Of a stretch of 63,572 bases of DNA, positions 18,367 to 26,884 are shown piece after piece; the stretch's first letter is position 1; every line of letters starts with the position of its first letter. The notes under the pieces were generated by a model. It was not told where the DNA came from. It saw only the letters and a list, made by a program, of their open reading frames with translations, and did no database searches. The stretch lies in assembly GCA_005804885.1 (NCBI GenBank), contig SYOX01000172.1:1-63572 (forward strand), given 5' to 3'. Source of the DNA: Pseudomonadota bacterium (GTDB taxonomy: Bacteria; Myxococcota_A; Bradymonadia; Bradymonadales; GCA-2716585). The position numbers and the translations under genes are program-made.

Positions 18367-18714
18367 CAGGTTGGCTCAGCAAAGGTCCCGACGCCGCCGA
18401 TCGCCCCACGCTCCTCGCACCGCCCGTTGGGCGGGCTCGTCGGGTGGCGCTAGAATTTCAGGGTGGGCTGCGCCCTGTCGGTCGCAGGCCAGCGCACGGC
18501 CCATCTCGACACCAGAGAGAGTGAAAACCCCAATCAACAGGCCCACTTCGACGCGGTGATCCTCCCCCGCGAGCTGCTGTTGGCCGCCCGCTGGCCTGCG
18601 CCCAGCGGGCGCAGCCCCCCCGCTCATCCAAGCCCCACCCGACGAGCCCGCCCAACGGGCGGTGCGAGGAGCGTGGGGCGTTCGGCGGCGTCGGGACCTT
18701 CACCGAGCAAACCT
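18367..18714. repeat. Long imperfect inverted repeat (MITE-like) upstream of mnmA
   Basis: Two arms of about 130 bp face each other at 18367-18501 and 18582-18714 with an 80-bp centre. The best block, from GTCCCGACGCCGCCGA through CGCCCCACGCTCCTCGCACC to GGGCTCGTCGGGTGG, matches its reverse complement over roughly 60 bp with one or two differences. The outer and inner ends match less well (CAGGTT..GCTC..; GGCTGCGCCC..CGCAGGCCAGCG). The smaller palindrome GCCCGTTGGGC is nested inside each arm. There is no ORF of transposase type; the element could be a non-autonomous mobile element or a strong RNA hairpin. Confidence 0.85.
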
Positions 18715-18819
18715 GACCCGCCAGGACAGCCACGCGGCGGTTGCCTCGATCTGGTCGGCATAGTATGGGAGGCTGGCGGGTTGAAGCTGCCCCGCGCCCT
18801 GCGCCAGGAGCCACTGACC

Positions 18820-20031
18820 ATGACCGGCCCGACTCACCCCTCACCCCAGCCGCTCGCCCTTGGAGGGTCCGCCCTCGGAGGGTCAGTTCTTGAAGAGTCT
18901 GCCCTCGAAGGGCTCGCCCTCGAAGGGCCCGCGATCGAAGGTGAGCGCGGGGTCGTCGCGATGAGCGGCGGCGTCGACAGCTCCGTGACGGCGGCGCTGC
19001 TCGTCGAGCAGGGCTTCGACGTCGTGGCCGTCTCCATGCGGCTCTACGAGTCAGCGCCGAAGAGCGATCGCTCGTGCTGCTCGCCGGATGACCTCTTTGA
19101 CGCGCGCAGCGTCGCGGCTCGCCTGGACGTGCCCTTCTACGTGGCCAACTACGTCGAGGCCTTCCGGGAGCGGGTCATCGACTACTTCGTCGACGAGTAC
19201 CGCCGGGGGCGCACGCCGAACCCCTGCGTGGCCTGCAACAACCACCTCAAGTTCGACGTCCTGCTGGGCCGCACGCGGGCGCTGGGCGGCGCGTGGCTGG
19301 CCACGGGCCACTTCGCCCGGATCGAGCGCGAGGGCGAGCGCTACAGGCTCTTGAGGGGCGTCGACAAGGCCAAGGACCAGAGCTACTTCCTGTGCGGCCT
19401 GCCGCGCCCGCTGCTCGGCCGAATCCGCTTCCCCCTCGGGGGCATGACCAAGGAGGAGGTCCGGCAGCTGGCCGAGCGCTTCGGCCTGCACAACGCCCAG
19501 AAGGCCGAGAGCCAGGAGATCTGCTTCGTGACCGGCGGCAGCTACGCCGACTTCGTCCGCGAGCGCCTGGACCGGGCCGACCTCATCCCCGGCAACCTCG
19601 TCCTGGAGGACGGCACGGTCCTGGGCACCCACACGGGCATCCACCAGTTCACCATCGGGCAGCGCCGGGGGCTCGGCGTGGCCTGGAGCGCGCCGCTCTT
19701 CGTCCAGAGCGTCAACCCGGACACCGGCGACGTCGTCCTGTCCAGCCGCGAGGGCCTGGAGACGATCGGCCTTGAGGCCGACCGCTGCAACTGGCTGCGC
19801 TGGGCCGACCGGCCCCCCGGCCCCTTCGAGGCCGCCGCCCAGCTCCGCTACCGAGCGCCGGCCACCCCCTGCCTTGTGACCCCGCTCGGGGACGGCGATC
19901 GCGTCCGCGTCGACTTCGAGAGCCCCCAGCACGGCGTCGCCCCCGGCCAGTTCGCCGTCTTCTATGAGGGCGAGGAGGTGCTCGGCGGCGGGACCATCAA
20001 CGCCACCCTGCGCGGCGGAGGCCGAGCATGA
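18820..20031 (+). CDS. mnmA: tRNA-specific 2-thiouridylase
   Basis: MnmA thiolates U34 of Lys, Glu and Gln tRNAs, using ATP and persulfide sulfur. The 403-residue protein has the PP-loop SGGVDSS (49-55), nucleophile Cys136 in NPCVACN, the second catalytic Cys235 in SQEICFV, plus GHFARI, KDQSYFL and TIGQRRGLG. The catalytic part normally begins a few residues before SGGVDSS. Here a 40-residue extension built from five-residue units (ALGGS, ALEGL, ALEGP) precedes it, encoded by a 15-bp repeat, so either the extension is a real oddity or translation starts further in. The next gene, rnc, starts inside its stop codon (ATGA). Confidence 0.95.
   Translation: MTGPTHPSPQPLALGGSALGGSVLEESALEGLALEGPAIEGERGVVAMSGGVDSSVTAALLVEQGFDVVAVSMRLYESAPKSDRSCCSPDDLFDARSVAARLDVPFYVANYVEAFRERVIDYFVDEYRRGRTPNPCVACNNHLKFDVLLGRTRALGGAWLATGHFARIEREGERYRLLRGVDKAKDQSYFLCGLPRPLLGRIRFPLGGMTKEEVRQLAERFGLHNAQKAESQEICFVTGGSYADFVRERLDRADLIPGNLVLEDGTVLGTHTGIHQFTIGQRRGLGVAWSAPLFVQSVNPDTGDVVLSSREGLETIGLEADRCNWLRWADRPPGPFEAAAQLRYRAPATPCLVTPLGDGDRVRVDFESPQHGVAPGQFAVFYEGEEVLGGGTINATLRGGGRA
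18856..18944. repeat. 15-bp tandem repeat at the 5' end of mnmA
   Basis: Six degenerate copies of a 15-bp unit approximating gccctcgaagggctc start at 18856, 18871, 18886, 18901, 18916 and 18931. Each encodes a pentapeptide of the type A-L-E-G-x. Each unit is itself partly palindromic (GCCCTCGAAGGGC), so it could form small hairpins in the mRNA. Confidence 0.9.
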
Positions 20032-20759
20032 GCCGGCCCCCCGTCGAGCCCCCCAGGAGCCTGCTCGACGGCCTCCAGCAGCGGCTCGGGCACACCTTCG
20101 GGGACCGCGAGCTGCTGCTGCGCGCCCTGACCCACCCCAGCTTCGCCAACGAGTCCGGCACCGCGATCCACAACCAGCGCCTGGAGTTCCTCGGCGACGC
20201 CGTCCTCAACATCGTCATCTCGACGGCCCTCTTCGAGCGCTTCCCCGAGCGCCACGAGGGCAAGCTGAGCCGCCTGCGCAGCCAGCTCGTGTGTGAGGAG
20301 ACGCTCGTGCTTCGCGCCCAGGCCCTCGATCTTGGCCCCTGCCTGCGGCTCGGCAAGGGCGAGCGCCTCAGCGGCGGCCGCGACAAGCCCTCGCTGCTGG
20401 CCGACGCCTACGAGGCGCTGCTGGCCGCCGTCTACCTCGACGCCGGCATCGAGGCCGCCCGCGCCGTCATCATGGCCGCCTTCGAGGTGACCTTCGTCGA
20501 CATCCTCAACGACGCCAGCGGCCACGACTTCAAGACCCACCTTCAGGAGATCGTCCAGTCCCGCCGGGGCAATGTCCGGCCCCGCTACGTCATCGTCGAC
20601 ACCTGCGGCCCCGCCCACGCCCGCATCTTCACCGCCGCCGTCAAGGTCGGCGACGAAGAGCTCGGCCTCGGCCAGGGCAGCAGCAAGAAGATCGCCCAGC
20701 AAGAGGCCGCCCGCGACGCCCTGGACCGCCTCGATCGATCCGCCGATCCGCCGACCTGA
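20028..20759 (+). CDS. rnc: Ribonuclease III
   Basis: A double-strand-specific endoribonuclease of 243 residues acting in rRNA and mRNA processing. The RNase III signature NQRLEFLGDAVL (49-60) with the Mg-binding Glu53 and Asp57, the later DAYEALLAAVYLD block with the second acidic pair, and a C-terminal dsRNA-binding domain (about 165-236, ending in GQGSSKKIAQQEAARDAL) are all present. The gene overlaps the mnmA stop by four bases, so the two are translationally coupled. era, the frequent downstream neighbour, is not there. Confidence 0.96.
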   Translation: MSRPPVEPPRSLLDGLQQRLGHTFGDRELLLRALTHPSFANESGTAIHNQRLEFLGDAVLNIVISTALFERFPERHEGKLSRLRSQLVCEETLVLRAQALDLGPCLRLGKGERLSGGRDKPSLLADAYEALLAAVYLDAGIEAARAVIMAAFEVTFVDILNDASGHDFKTHLQEIVQSRRGNVRPRYVIVDTCGPAHARIFTAAVKVGDEELGLGQGSSKKIAQQEAARDALDRLDRSADPPT

Positions 20760-21050
20760 GCCCAGCGGCCTCGCCTGACGCGCTCGCCCGAGGTGCGGCA
20801 CAAGGGCCACGGCGCCACCCCTGGGCGTCCTGGCGAGGCGCCCGAGGACCGGGGAGGGGAAAAAGTCGAGGGGCCACCTTTATTTTAACGTCGCGACGTG
20901 GCAGAACGTCGGCAGAGAGTGCGCGCGCTGAGCGTTCACCTTTCGATCAAGGGCCGCGCTCAAGCGACGCAAAGCGGCGTTGGGATCGACCGGGGCCCGC
21001 TTCAGCGGCCCGATCACCAGGTTCAAAGGTCGCGCAAGAGGTACAAGGCG
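20760..21050. other. Intergenic region rnc-tatA with palindrome
   Basis: No gene seen. An AT-rich island (TTTATTTTAA, 20879-20888) stands out from the GC-rich surroundings and may contain a -10 element. It is immediately followed by the perfect 12-bp palindrome ACGTCGCGACGT (20888-20899). A further ACGT occurs at 20905-20908. This is a plausible promoter-operator for tatA, although about 150 bp separate it from the ATG. Confidence 0.4.
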
Positions 21051-21311
21051 ATGTTTGGTCTAGGGACAACCGAGCTTCTTATCATCCTCGTCATGGTGTT
21101 CGTCGTCTTCGGCGCCGGCAAGCTGCCCGAGATGGCGCGCTCGCTGGGCTCTGGCATCCGCAACTTCCAGAAGTCCGTGCGCGGCGAGGAGGAGAGCGAC
21201 ACACCCCCCGAGAAGCTCGCCGAGGACCAGCAGCGCGCCATGCCCGACGAGCACCAGAGCGCCTCGGCCAAGAAGCACACCCTCCCCGCCGACCTCTCCC
21301 AGAAGGGCTGA
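21051..21311 (+). CDS. tatA: Sec-independent protein translocase subunit TatA/TatE
   Basis: A small membrane protein of 86 residues that forms the pore-like component of the twin-arginine export system. It begins MFGLGTTELLIIL, has one transmembrane helix (about 5-21), the FGAGKLPEMARSLG hinge and amphipathic helix (20-33) and an acidic/polar tail. The short tail and FG-x-LP pattern favour TatA over TatB. tatB and tatC are not adjacent. The ATG at 21051 follows AGAGG at about -12. Confidence 0.92.
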   Translation: MFGLGTTELLIILVMVFVVFGAGKLPEMARSLGSGIRNFQKSVRGEEESDTPPEKLAEDQQRAMPDEHQSASAKKHTLPADLSQKG

Positions 21312-21387
21312 CGCCCTCGCCATGCCCCCGGCGACCCACGCCAGCACCGGCTCGATCCCCCCGGACACCCTCGTATTTCCGAAACCC

Positions 21388-21417
21388 CATGACAGCGGTG
21401 TCATGCTTTGTATGACA
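21388..21417. promoter_or_regulatory. Candidate operator: perfect palindrome plus third half-site
   Basis: CATGACA-GCGG-TGTCATG (21388-21405) is a perfect 7-4-7 inverted repeat, and a third half-site ATGACA follows at 21412-21417. It lies in the gap between tatA and the first beta-propeller lipoprotein gene, about 160 bp before its ATG, in locally AT-richer DNA. The size and symmetry suit a dimeric helix-turn-helix regulator; the regulator is unknown. Confidence 0.5.
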
Positions 21418-21576
21418 TCGACGCCCCGCCTGCGCCTGCTTTCTGGAGAGGCGATGTGCGCGGTGGCGGGGCCTGGGCGGTCGCGGCGAGGGCCGAGGGG
21501 GTTGGTGAAGACAGGTGGCACGCTCTCTGCTAAAACAGGAGAAACAGTGCCATGACGTCCGGCCCGGAGAGATCCC

Positions 21577-23295
21577 ATGCCCAACCAGACCCCGCAGACC
21601 CCCTCTTTGCATGATGAAGCGCGCGCTCGGCGACGAGGCGCGCTGCGCCGGGGCGCGATCCTGACGGCCTGCGTACTGGCCGCCGGGATCACCGGCTGCT
21701 CGGCAGATTCTGCGCTCAGCGAGGCCTCCCCTTCGGGCGCGGACTTCGAGGGCGACCCCAACGACGGGCCAGGGGGCAACGGGGGCGACAACGACGGCCA
21801 GGGTGAGCAGGAGCCGGGCGATCCGCCCCCGGAGCCGGAGTTCGTGCCGGAGGTGGAGGAGCGCTTCACCTTCCAGGCGCCTCGGTCGAGCCGCAACTAT
21901 GTGTTCGTGGCCAACAGCAGCCTGGACTCGGTGGCCAAGATCGACGCCGAGACGCTGGCGATCACCAGCATCGAGGTCGGCGACCGCCCGACCATCGTCC
22001 AGACCCACCAGGGCGAGAACCTCGCGGTGGTGCTCAACGAGGGCAGCGACGAGGTGAGCGTGATCCGCGCTGGCGACGGCGACGATTACGTGCGGAACCT
22101 GCGCCTGCCGCCGAGCATGAACGCGCTTCGGATCGCCCCGAGGGGGGACTTCGCGCTGGCCTGGTTCGACTTCAGGGCCGCGCAGCAGGACGAGGAGTTT
22201 GACCTGGACGCCGCCGCGCCGCCCTTTCAGGACGTGGCGCTGATCGATCTGGAGGAGGGCGCCGAGCGCGTCCTGCACCTGACGGTGGGCTTTCAGGTCA
22301 CGGACGTGAGCTTCGACGACGCGGGCCAGCGGGCCTTCGTCATCACCCGCACCGGGATCAGCGTCGTGGAGATGGACGCCATCGATCGCGACCGGGCCAT
22401 CCTGCCGGTGCCCGTGGTCGAGCAGCAGATCGAGGACGACATCGAGCGCGAGGTGGCGATCACCGGCGACGGGCGCTTCGCCTTCGTGCGCACGGCGGGC
22501 CTGGAGGGGCTCAACGTCGTGGACCTGGGCTCGCGCCAGATCGCGCTGGTGACGCTCAGCGACATCCCGACGGACCTGGACATCGTCCCGGGCCAGGGCA
22601 AGGCGCTGGCGGTGCTGCGGCGGACCAGCGAGCTGGCCGTCATCGAGCTGCCCGCCGCCATCGAGGACCCCGAGTCCGTCCGCGTCATCGCGCTGGGCGA
22701 GGAGCCGGCCGGGCTGGTGGAGCTGACCCCGGACGCGCGGCGGGCGCTGGTCTTCACCTCGGTCGAGGAGCGCAAGGCGATCACGGTCGTGGACCTGGAG
22801 ACCGAGACCTTCGAGGTCCACCCGCTGCGCAAGGGCGTCCGCGGCGTCTCGATCTCGCCGGAGGGCAACATGGCCGTCATCTTCCACAGCCGGCTTGAGG
22901 GCACGCCGATCCCGGGCGAGCCGGAGGACGACTTCATCGCCAAGAGCCACGCCTACTCGCTCTTTGACATCAACACCGGCTACTCCAAGCTTGAGACGAT
23001 CCCCACCGAGGCCGGCGAGTTCATCTTCAGCGACCTGACCCGTCGCCTCTACCTGCTCTTGAGCGACCCGGCCCGCGACGTGCGCCAGCTTGAGATCATC
23101 GACCTGACGAGCTTCCGCACCGAGTCTCTGCGCCTGGGCTCGCCGCCCGAGCACGTCGGCCTGATCCCCAACGACGGCTCCCCCCGGATCTACATCTCCC
23201 AGGAGCACCCGGTCGGCCGGATGACCTTCATCGACGAGCGCAGCGACGAGATCAAGACCGTCACCGGCTTCGAACTCAACAGCCTGATCGACTGA
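21577..23295 (+). CDS. Beta-propeller lipoprotein, paralogue 1
   Basis: A 572-residue secreted protein with an Arg-rich N-region, a hydrophobic core and lipobox ITGC (Cys41), then an acidic Gly/Asp/Asn-rich tether. The main body starts with FVPEVEERFTFQAP and SRNYVFVAN. It consists of roughly 45-residue repeats of the type VAKIDAETLAITSIEVGD, resembling YVTN/40-residue beta-propeller repeats. The C-terminus reads YISQEHPVGRMTFID then ELNSLID, nearly identical to the next gene's protein. Such propellers typically bind ligands or partner proteins at the surface. It is the first of three related genes in a row. Confidence 0.85.
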   Translation: MPNQTPQTPSLHDEARARRRGALRRGAILTACVLAAGITGCSADSALSEASPSGADFEGDPNDGPGGNGGDNDGQGEQEPGDPPPEPEFVPEVEERFTFQAPRSSRNYVFVANSSLDSVAKIDAETLAITSIEVGDRPTIVQTHQGENLAVVLNEGSDEVSVIRAGDGDDYVRNLRLPPSMNALRIAPRGDFALAWFDFRAAQQDEEFDLDAAAPPFQDVALIDLEEGAERVLHLTVGFQVTDVSFDDAGQRAFVITRTGISVVEMDAIDRDRAILPVPVVEQQIEDDIEREVAITGDGRFAFVRTAGLEGLNVVDLGSRQIALVTLSDIPTDLDIVPGQGKALAVLRRTSELAVIELPAAIEDPESVRVIALGEEPAGLVELTPDARRALVFTSVEERKAITVVDLETETFEVHPLRKGVRGVSISPEGNMAVIFHSRLEGTPIPGEPEDDFIAKSHAYSLFDINTGYSKLETIPTEAGEFIFSDLTRRLYLLLSDPARDVRQLEIIDLTSFRTESLRLGSPPEHVGLIPNDGSPRIYISQEHPVGRMTFIDERSDEIKTVTGFELNSLID

Positions 23296-23334
23296 CGCGC
23301 CCGGCCAACCCGCGCGACACGGAGCGCAAGAGCG

Positions 23335-25086
23335 ATGACCCGAGACATGACGAACAAGATGGCGCTGCGCGCCGCGACTCTGATCGGCGCCGCGACCCTG
23401 ACCTTGCTCGGCGCCTGCGGCGACGGGGGCGTGGGCGGCGACTGCGATCCGGAGATCGACGGGGGGTGCGTCTGCACGCTGGACGAGACGGGCCAGGCGA
23501 TCACGGATTGCTTCGGAGGGGTGGACTCTTTCGGCCGCTCCTGTACGTGCTCCTTCGATGGTTTTGACCCCGATCCCTTCCCCGGGGAGCCGGAGGGCGA
23601 GCCGGAGGGCGAGCCGGAGGGCAACCCGGAGGGCGAGCCGGAGTTCGTGCCGGAGGTGGAGGAGCGGCTCAACTTCCAGGCGCCGCAGCCCTCGCGCAAT
23701 TACGTCTTCGTGGCCAACACGGGCCTGGACACGGTGGCGCGGATCGACGGCGACACGCTGGCGATCACGAGCATCGAGGTGGGCGACGCGCCGACGGTGG
23801 TGCGGACGTGGAAGGAGGCGAACGTGGCCGCGGTGCTCAACAGCGGCAGCGACGACGTCTCGATCATCCACGCCCGCCCCGAGGCCAACGACGTCGTCAC
23901 GCTGCCGATCAGCCGCGGCTTCAACCAGCTGGTCATCGCGCCGGGCGGCGCGCACGCGCTGGTCTACCTCGATTACAGGAGCGCCGAGCCCGACAGCGAC
24001 ATCGGGCGCTTTCAGGACGTCAACCTGATCCGGCTCACGGAGGGCGAGGAGGCCGTCTACAACGTGGCGGTGGGCTTCCGGGTGACGGAGATCGAGTTTG
24101 ATGACGAGGGCGAGCGGGCCTTCGTGGTCACGGAAGACGGCATCAGCGTTATCGAGATGGCGGGGGTCGATGGGGACATCAACGCGCAGCCGATCAAGGT
24201 GACCGAGGATCCGCTGGAGGACGCCGAGGCGGTCGACCGGGAGGTCGAGATCACCGGCGACGGTCAGCTGGCGGTGGTGCGCACCAGCGTGCTGCAGGGC
24301 GTCAACCTCGTGCCGCTGGATCGGCGCGAGGGGCTGGTGCAGGTGAGCCTGCCGGGGGTGCCGACCGATCTGGACATCTACCCGGACTCGTCCAGGGCGG
24401 TGGCCGTGCTCAAGGACGCGCGCCAGGTCGCGCTGCTGGATCTGAGCGCGGCCATCGACGATCCCGAGGCGCTGGAGTTGATCGACGTGCCGGAGGGTCC
24501 GATGGGGCTGGCGGCGCTGGACACGACCTCGGGCGTGGCCTTGCTCTACTCGACGGCCAGCGCCGAGCCGAGGATCACGCGCCTGGATCTGGGCACGGGC
24601 GCCCAGGTGGTCTGGGACGTGCGCAAGGCGATCAGCGGCGTGAATCTGTCACCAGATGCCTCGCGGGCGGTGGTCTTCCACGTCAAGGGCGACGCGCCGC
24701 GCACCAACGCCGAGGCCGACGTCTTCATCGCCAACAGCTTCGCCTACACGGTCCTGGACGTGGCCTCGGGCTTCGCCAAGCTGACCACGGCGGCCACCGA
24801 GCCGGGCGAGTTCGTCTTCGGCCCCGACGGCCTGACCATGTTCGTGGTCCTGAGCGACAAGGCCAGCGGGGTGCAGCAGGTCGATCGCATCAACCTGGAG
24901 AGCTTCCGGGTCGACGCCATCGCGCTGGGCTCCCCTCCGGAGCACATCGGGCTCCTGCCCAGCAGCGGCGCCCCCCGGATCTACGTCTCCCAGGAGCACC
25001 CTGTCGGCCGGATGACCTTCATCGACGTCGACGACGGCGAGGCGAAGACGGTGACGGGCTACGAGCTCAACAGCCGCGTCGACTGA
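23335..25086 (+). CDS. Beta-propeller lipoprotein, paralogue 2
   Basis: A 583-residue paralogue of the preceding gene product, 39 bp downstream of it. Lipobox LGAC (Cys28), then a short Cys-rich segment (CVCTLDETG, SCTCSFDGF) absent from paralogue 1. Next comes a Pro/Glu/Gly linker built from EGEP units before the shared FVPEVEERLNFQAP. The propeller repeats and the C-terminal SQEHPVGRMTFID / ELNSRVD block match paralogue 1 closely, so the pair arose by tandem duplication. Internal Met codons at residues 5 and 9 are possible alternative starts, all before the signal sequence. Confidence 0.85.
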   Translation: MTRDMTNKMALRAATLIGAATLTLLGACGDGGVGGDCDPEIDGGCVCTLDETGQAITDCFGGVDSFGRSCTCSFDGFDPDPFPGEPEGEPEGEPEGNPEGEPEFVPEVEERLNFQAPQPSRNYVFVANTGLDTVARIDGDTLAITSIEVGDAPTVVRTWKEANVAAVLNSGSDDVSIIHARPEANDVVTLPISRGFNQLVIAPGGAHALVYLDYRSAEPDSDIGRFQDVNLIRLTEGEEAVYNVAVGFRVTEIEFDDEGERAFVVTEDGISVIEMAGVDGDINAQPIKVTEDPLEDAEAVDREVEITGDGQLAVVRTSVLQGVNLVPLDRREGLVQVSLPGVPTDLDIYPDSSRAVAVLKDARQVALLDLSAAIDDPEALELIDVPEGPMGLAALDTTSGVALLYSTASAEPRITRLDLGTGAQVVWDVRKAISGVNLSPDASRAVVFHVKGDAPRTNAEADVFIANSFAYTVLDVASGFAKLTTAATEPGEFVFGPDGLTMFVVLSDKASGVQQVDRINLESFRVDAIALGSPPEHIGLLPSSGAPRIYVSQEHPVGRMTFIDVDDGEAKTVTGYELNSRVD

Positions 25087-25174
25087 TCGGGCGCGCCCGG
25101 CACTGGGGCGCAAGCCAACCTGTAAGCCTATGATTTCAGACATGAAACACGACAACAGACAGGAGAGGAGTGCC

Positions 25175-26872
25175 ATGAAGAAGCCCATCACCCCGGTGCG
25201 CGGCGCGGGCCCCGGCGCCGAGAGGCGACGCGCGCGGCGCATCGCGCGGGAGCCGGCCTTGTGGCTGGCGCTGTTGATGTTGACGGGCGCGGCGGCCTGC
25301 CAGGACGTCATCTGCCTGATGGACCCCGACGAGGAGCACCTGTGCGAGGAGCCCGACGACGTGATCGGGCAGGCCCTGGAGGCCATCGGGCCGGTGGCGA
25401 CGACCACGGGGGTGGCGTACCGGGTGCCTGCTGCGGATCGGATCACGCTGCTCAAGACGGCGGGGGGGAGCGCCGAGGTGATCCACGTCGAGGTGCCCGA
25501 GTCGCCCTCGCTGCTGCAGGCCACCCCGGACAAGCGGCGGCTGTTGTCGTTGAGCCCGCAGGCGCAGGCGCTGGTGGCCTTCACGGTCCAGGACCCTTCG
25601 GATCGTCAGACCTTCGCGCTGGGCAGTTCGTTTACCGCGCTAAGCGTCTCGGAGGACGGCCAGTACGCGATCGCCTTTGCGGCGGGGGCCGGGGACGGCA
25701 GCGCGGTGGTGCAGAACAACAACGAGATGGCGATCATCAACCTGAACGAGGCCCCTGGGGTGGGCAACCCGCAGCTGATCGCGCTGCGCTCCTTCGGCTC
25801 GCGGCCCTTCGCGGTGACCTTCGCGCCGCCCTTCACGATCCGTGGCGAGGTGAGGCGCATGGCGCTGATCCTGTCGGAGAACTATGTGACCTTGTTGGAG
25901 ATTGACGGCTTTGACCCGGAGAACCCCAACGCCAACGAGACGGTCGTGCACTTCGTGCAGAACGACGACGGCCGCAAGCTGCGGCCAGAGCAGATCATCT
26001 GGACCGAGGACGATCCGACGGTGGACGACGACGTCTTCGCCTTCCTGCGGACCAACGCGGACGACGATCTGATCGGCCTGAACCTGCTGCCGGGCGAGGA
26101 GCTCGACAGCTTCGATCGGCCCCGTGTGCGGCCCTCGCTCAACCAGCTGACGGGGGGCAAGAGCCCGGCGGCGATCGCGCTCTTCGAGACGCGGGCGGGG
26201 GCCAAGAAGCTCCTGTCGGTCAACCGGGGCTCGCGGGATCTGGCGATCATCGACGTGGCCACGAGCGACACGACGCTGGTGCCGCTGGAGGAGCCCGTCG
26301 ATCAGGTGCTCGTCTACCAGGCCATCAACCGGGACACGGACCAGCAGGAGAGCTTCGCGCTGCTCTACAGCGCCAACCAGGTCTTGAGGACGGTGCTCTT
26401 CGTGGAGCTGGAGACGGTCGAGGTGCGGCGCACGCGGGCGATAGAGCGGCTCAACCTCGATCGGGGGATCACGAGCCTGGGGTTGACCCCGGATCCGAAC
26501 CGGGCGCTGATCATCCACGCGGGCAACAGCGCCTTCTCGATCCTGAACCTGGAGCGTCGCTTCGTGACGCCGCTGGATCTGACGGCCTCGATCTCGGCGG
26601 TGGCCTTCGCCGACGACGAGCACCTGTTGACGGTGCTCAACGGCCAGCCCTTCGTGTCGCTGATCGAGCTGAGCAACGGCCACCCGACCTCGGTGCGGCT
26701 GGATCTGCCGGCGCAGCGCATGGCCGTGGTGCCCGGCACCGACACGATCGTCATCGATCACGGGCAGCCCATCGGCGCCGTGACGCTGATGCCCTTGAGC
26801 GACATGTCGCGCGACGCCGCGCAGACCCTCTGGGGTTTCGGCGCCGATGATCTCTTCAGCGTGCGGGATTAA
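25175..26872 (+). CDS. Beta-propeller-like lipoprotein, paralogue 3
   Basis: A 565-residue lipoprotein whose ATG lies just after AGGAGAGGAG, the strongest ribosome-binding site nearby, so it is preferred over the upstream Met codons. Signal peptide with lipobox AAAC (Cys42). Overall organisation parallels the two preceding proteins, but identity is much lower: the last segment HGQPIGAVTLMPLSD corresponds to EHPVGRMTFID of the others. It lacks the FVPEVEER entry motif. The next gene, an outer-membrane-protein candidate, starts only 12 bp after its stop behind GAGGAGG, so the two are co-transcribed and probably work together. Confidence 0.82.
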   Translation: MKKPITPVRGAGPGAERRRARRIAREPALWLALLMLTGAAACQDVICLMDPDEEHLCEEPDDVIGQALEAIGPVATTTGVAYRVPAADRITLLKTAGGSAEVIHVEVPESPSLLQATPDKRRLLSLSPQAQALVAFTVQDPSDRQTFALGSSFTALSVSEDGQYAIAFAAGAGDGSAVVQNNNEMAIINLNEAPGVGNPQLIALRSFGSRPFAVTFAPPFTIRGEVRRMALILSENYVTLLEIDGFDPENPNANETVVHFVQNDDGRKLRPEQIIWTEDDPTVDDDVFAFLRTNADDDLIGLNLLPGEELDSFDRPRVRPSLNQLTGGKSPAAIALFETRAGAKKLLSVNRGSRDLAIIDVATSDTTLVPLEEPVDQVLVYQAINRDTDQQESFALLYSANQVLRTVLFVELETVEVRRTRAIERLNLDRGITSLGLTPDPNRALIIHAGNSAFSILNLERRFVTPLDLTASISAVAFADDEHLLTVLNGQPFVSLIELSNGHPTSVRLDLPAQRMAVVPGTDTIVIDHGQPIGAVTLMPLSDMSRDAAQTLWGFGADDLFSVRD

Positions 26873-26884
26873 GAGGAGGCCCAG

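Noticed and set aside
21021..21050. GTTCAAAGGT looked like a tRNA T-loop
   Set aside because: No acceptor stem, anticodon arm or D-arm can be drawn around it.
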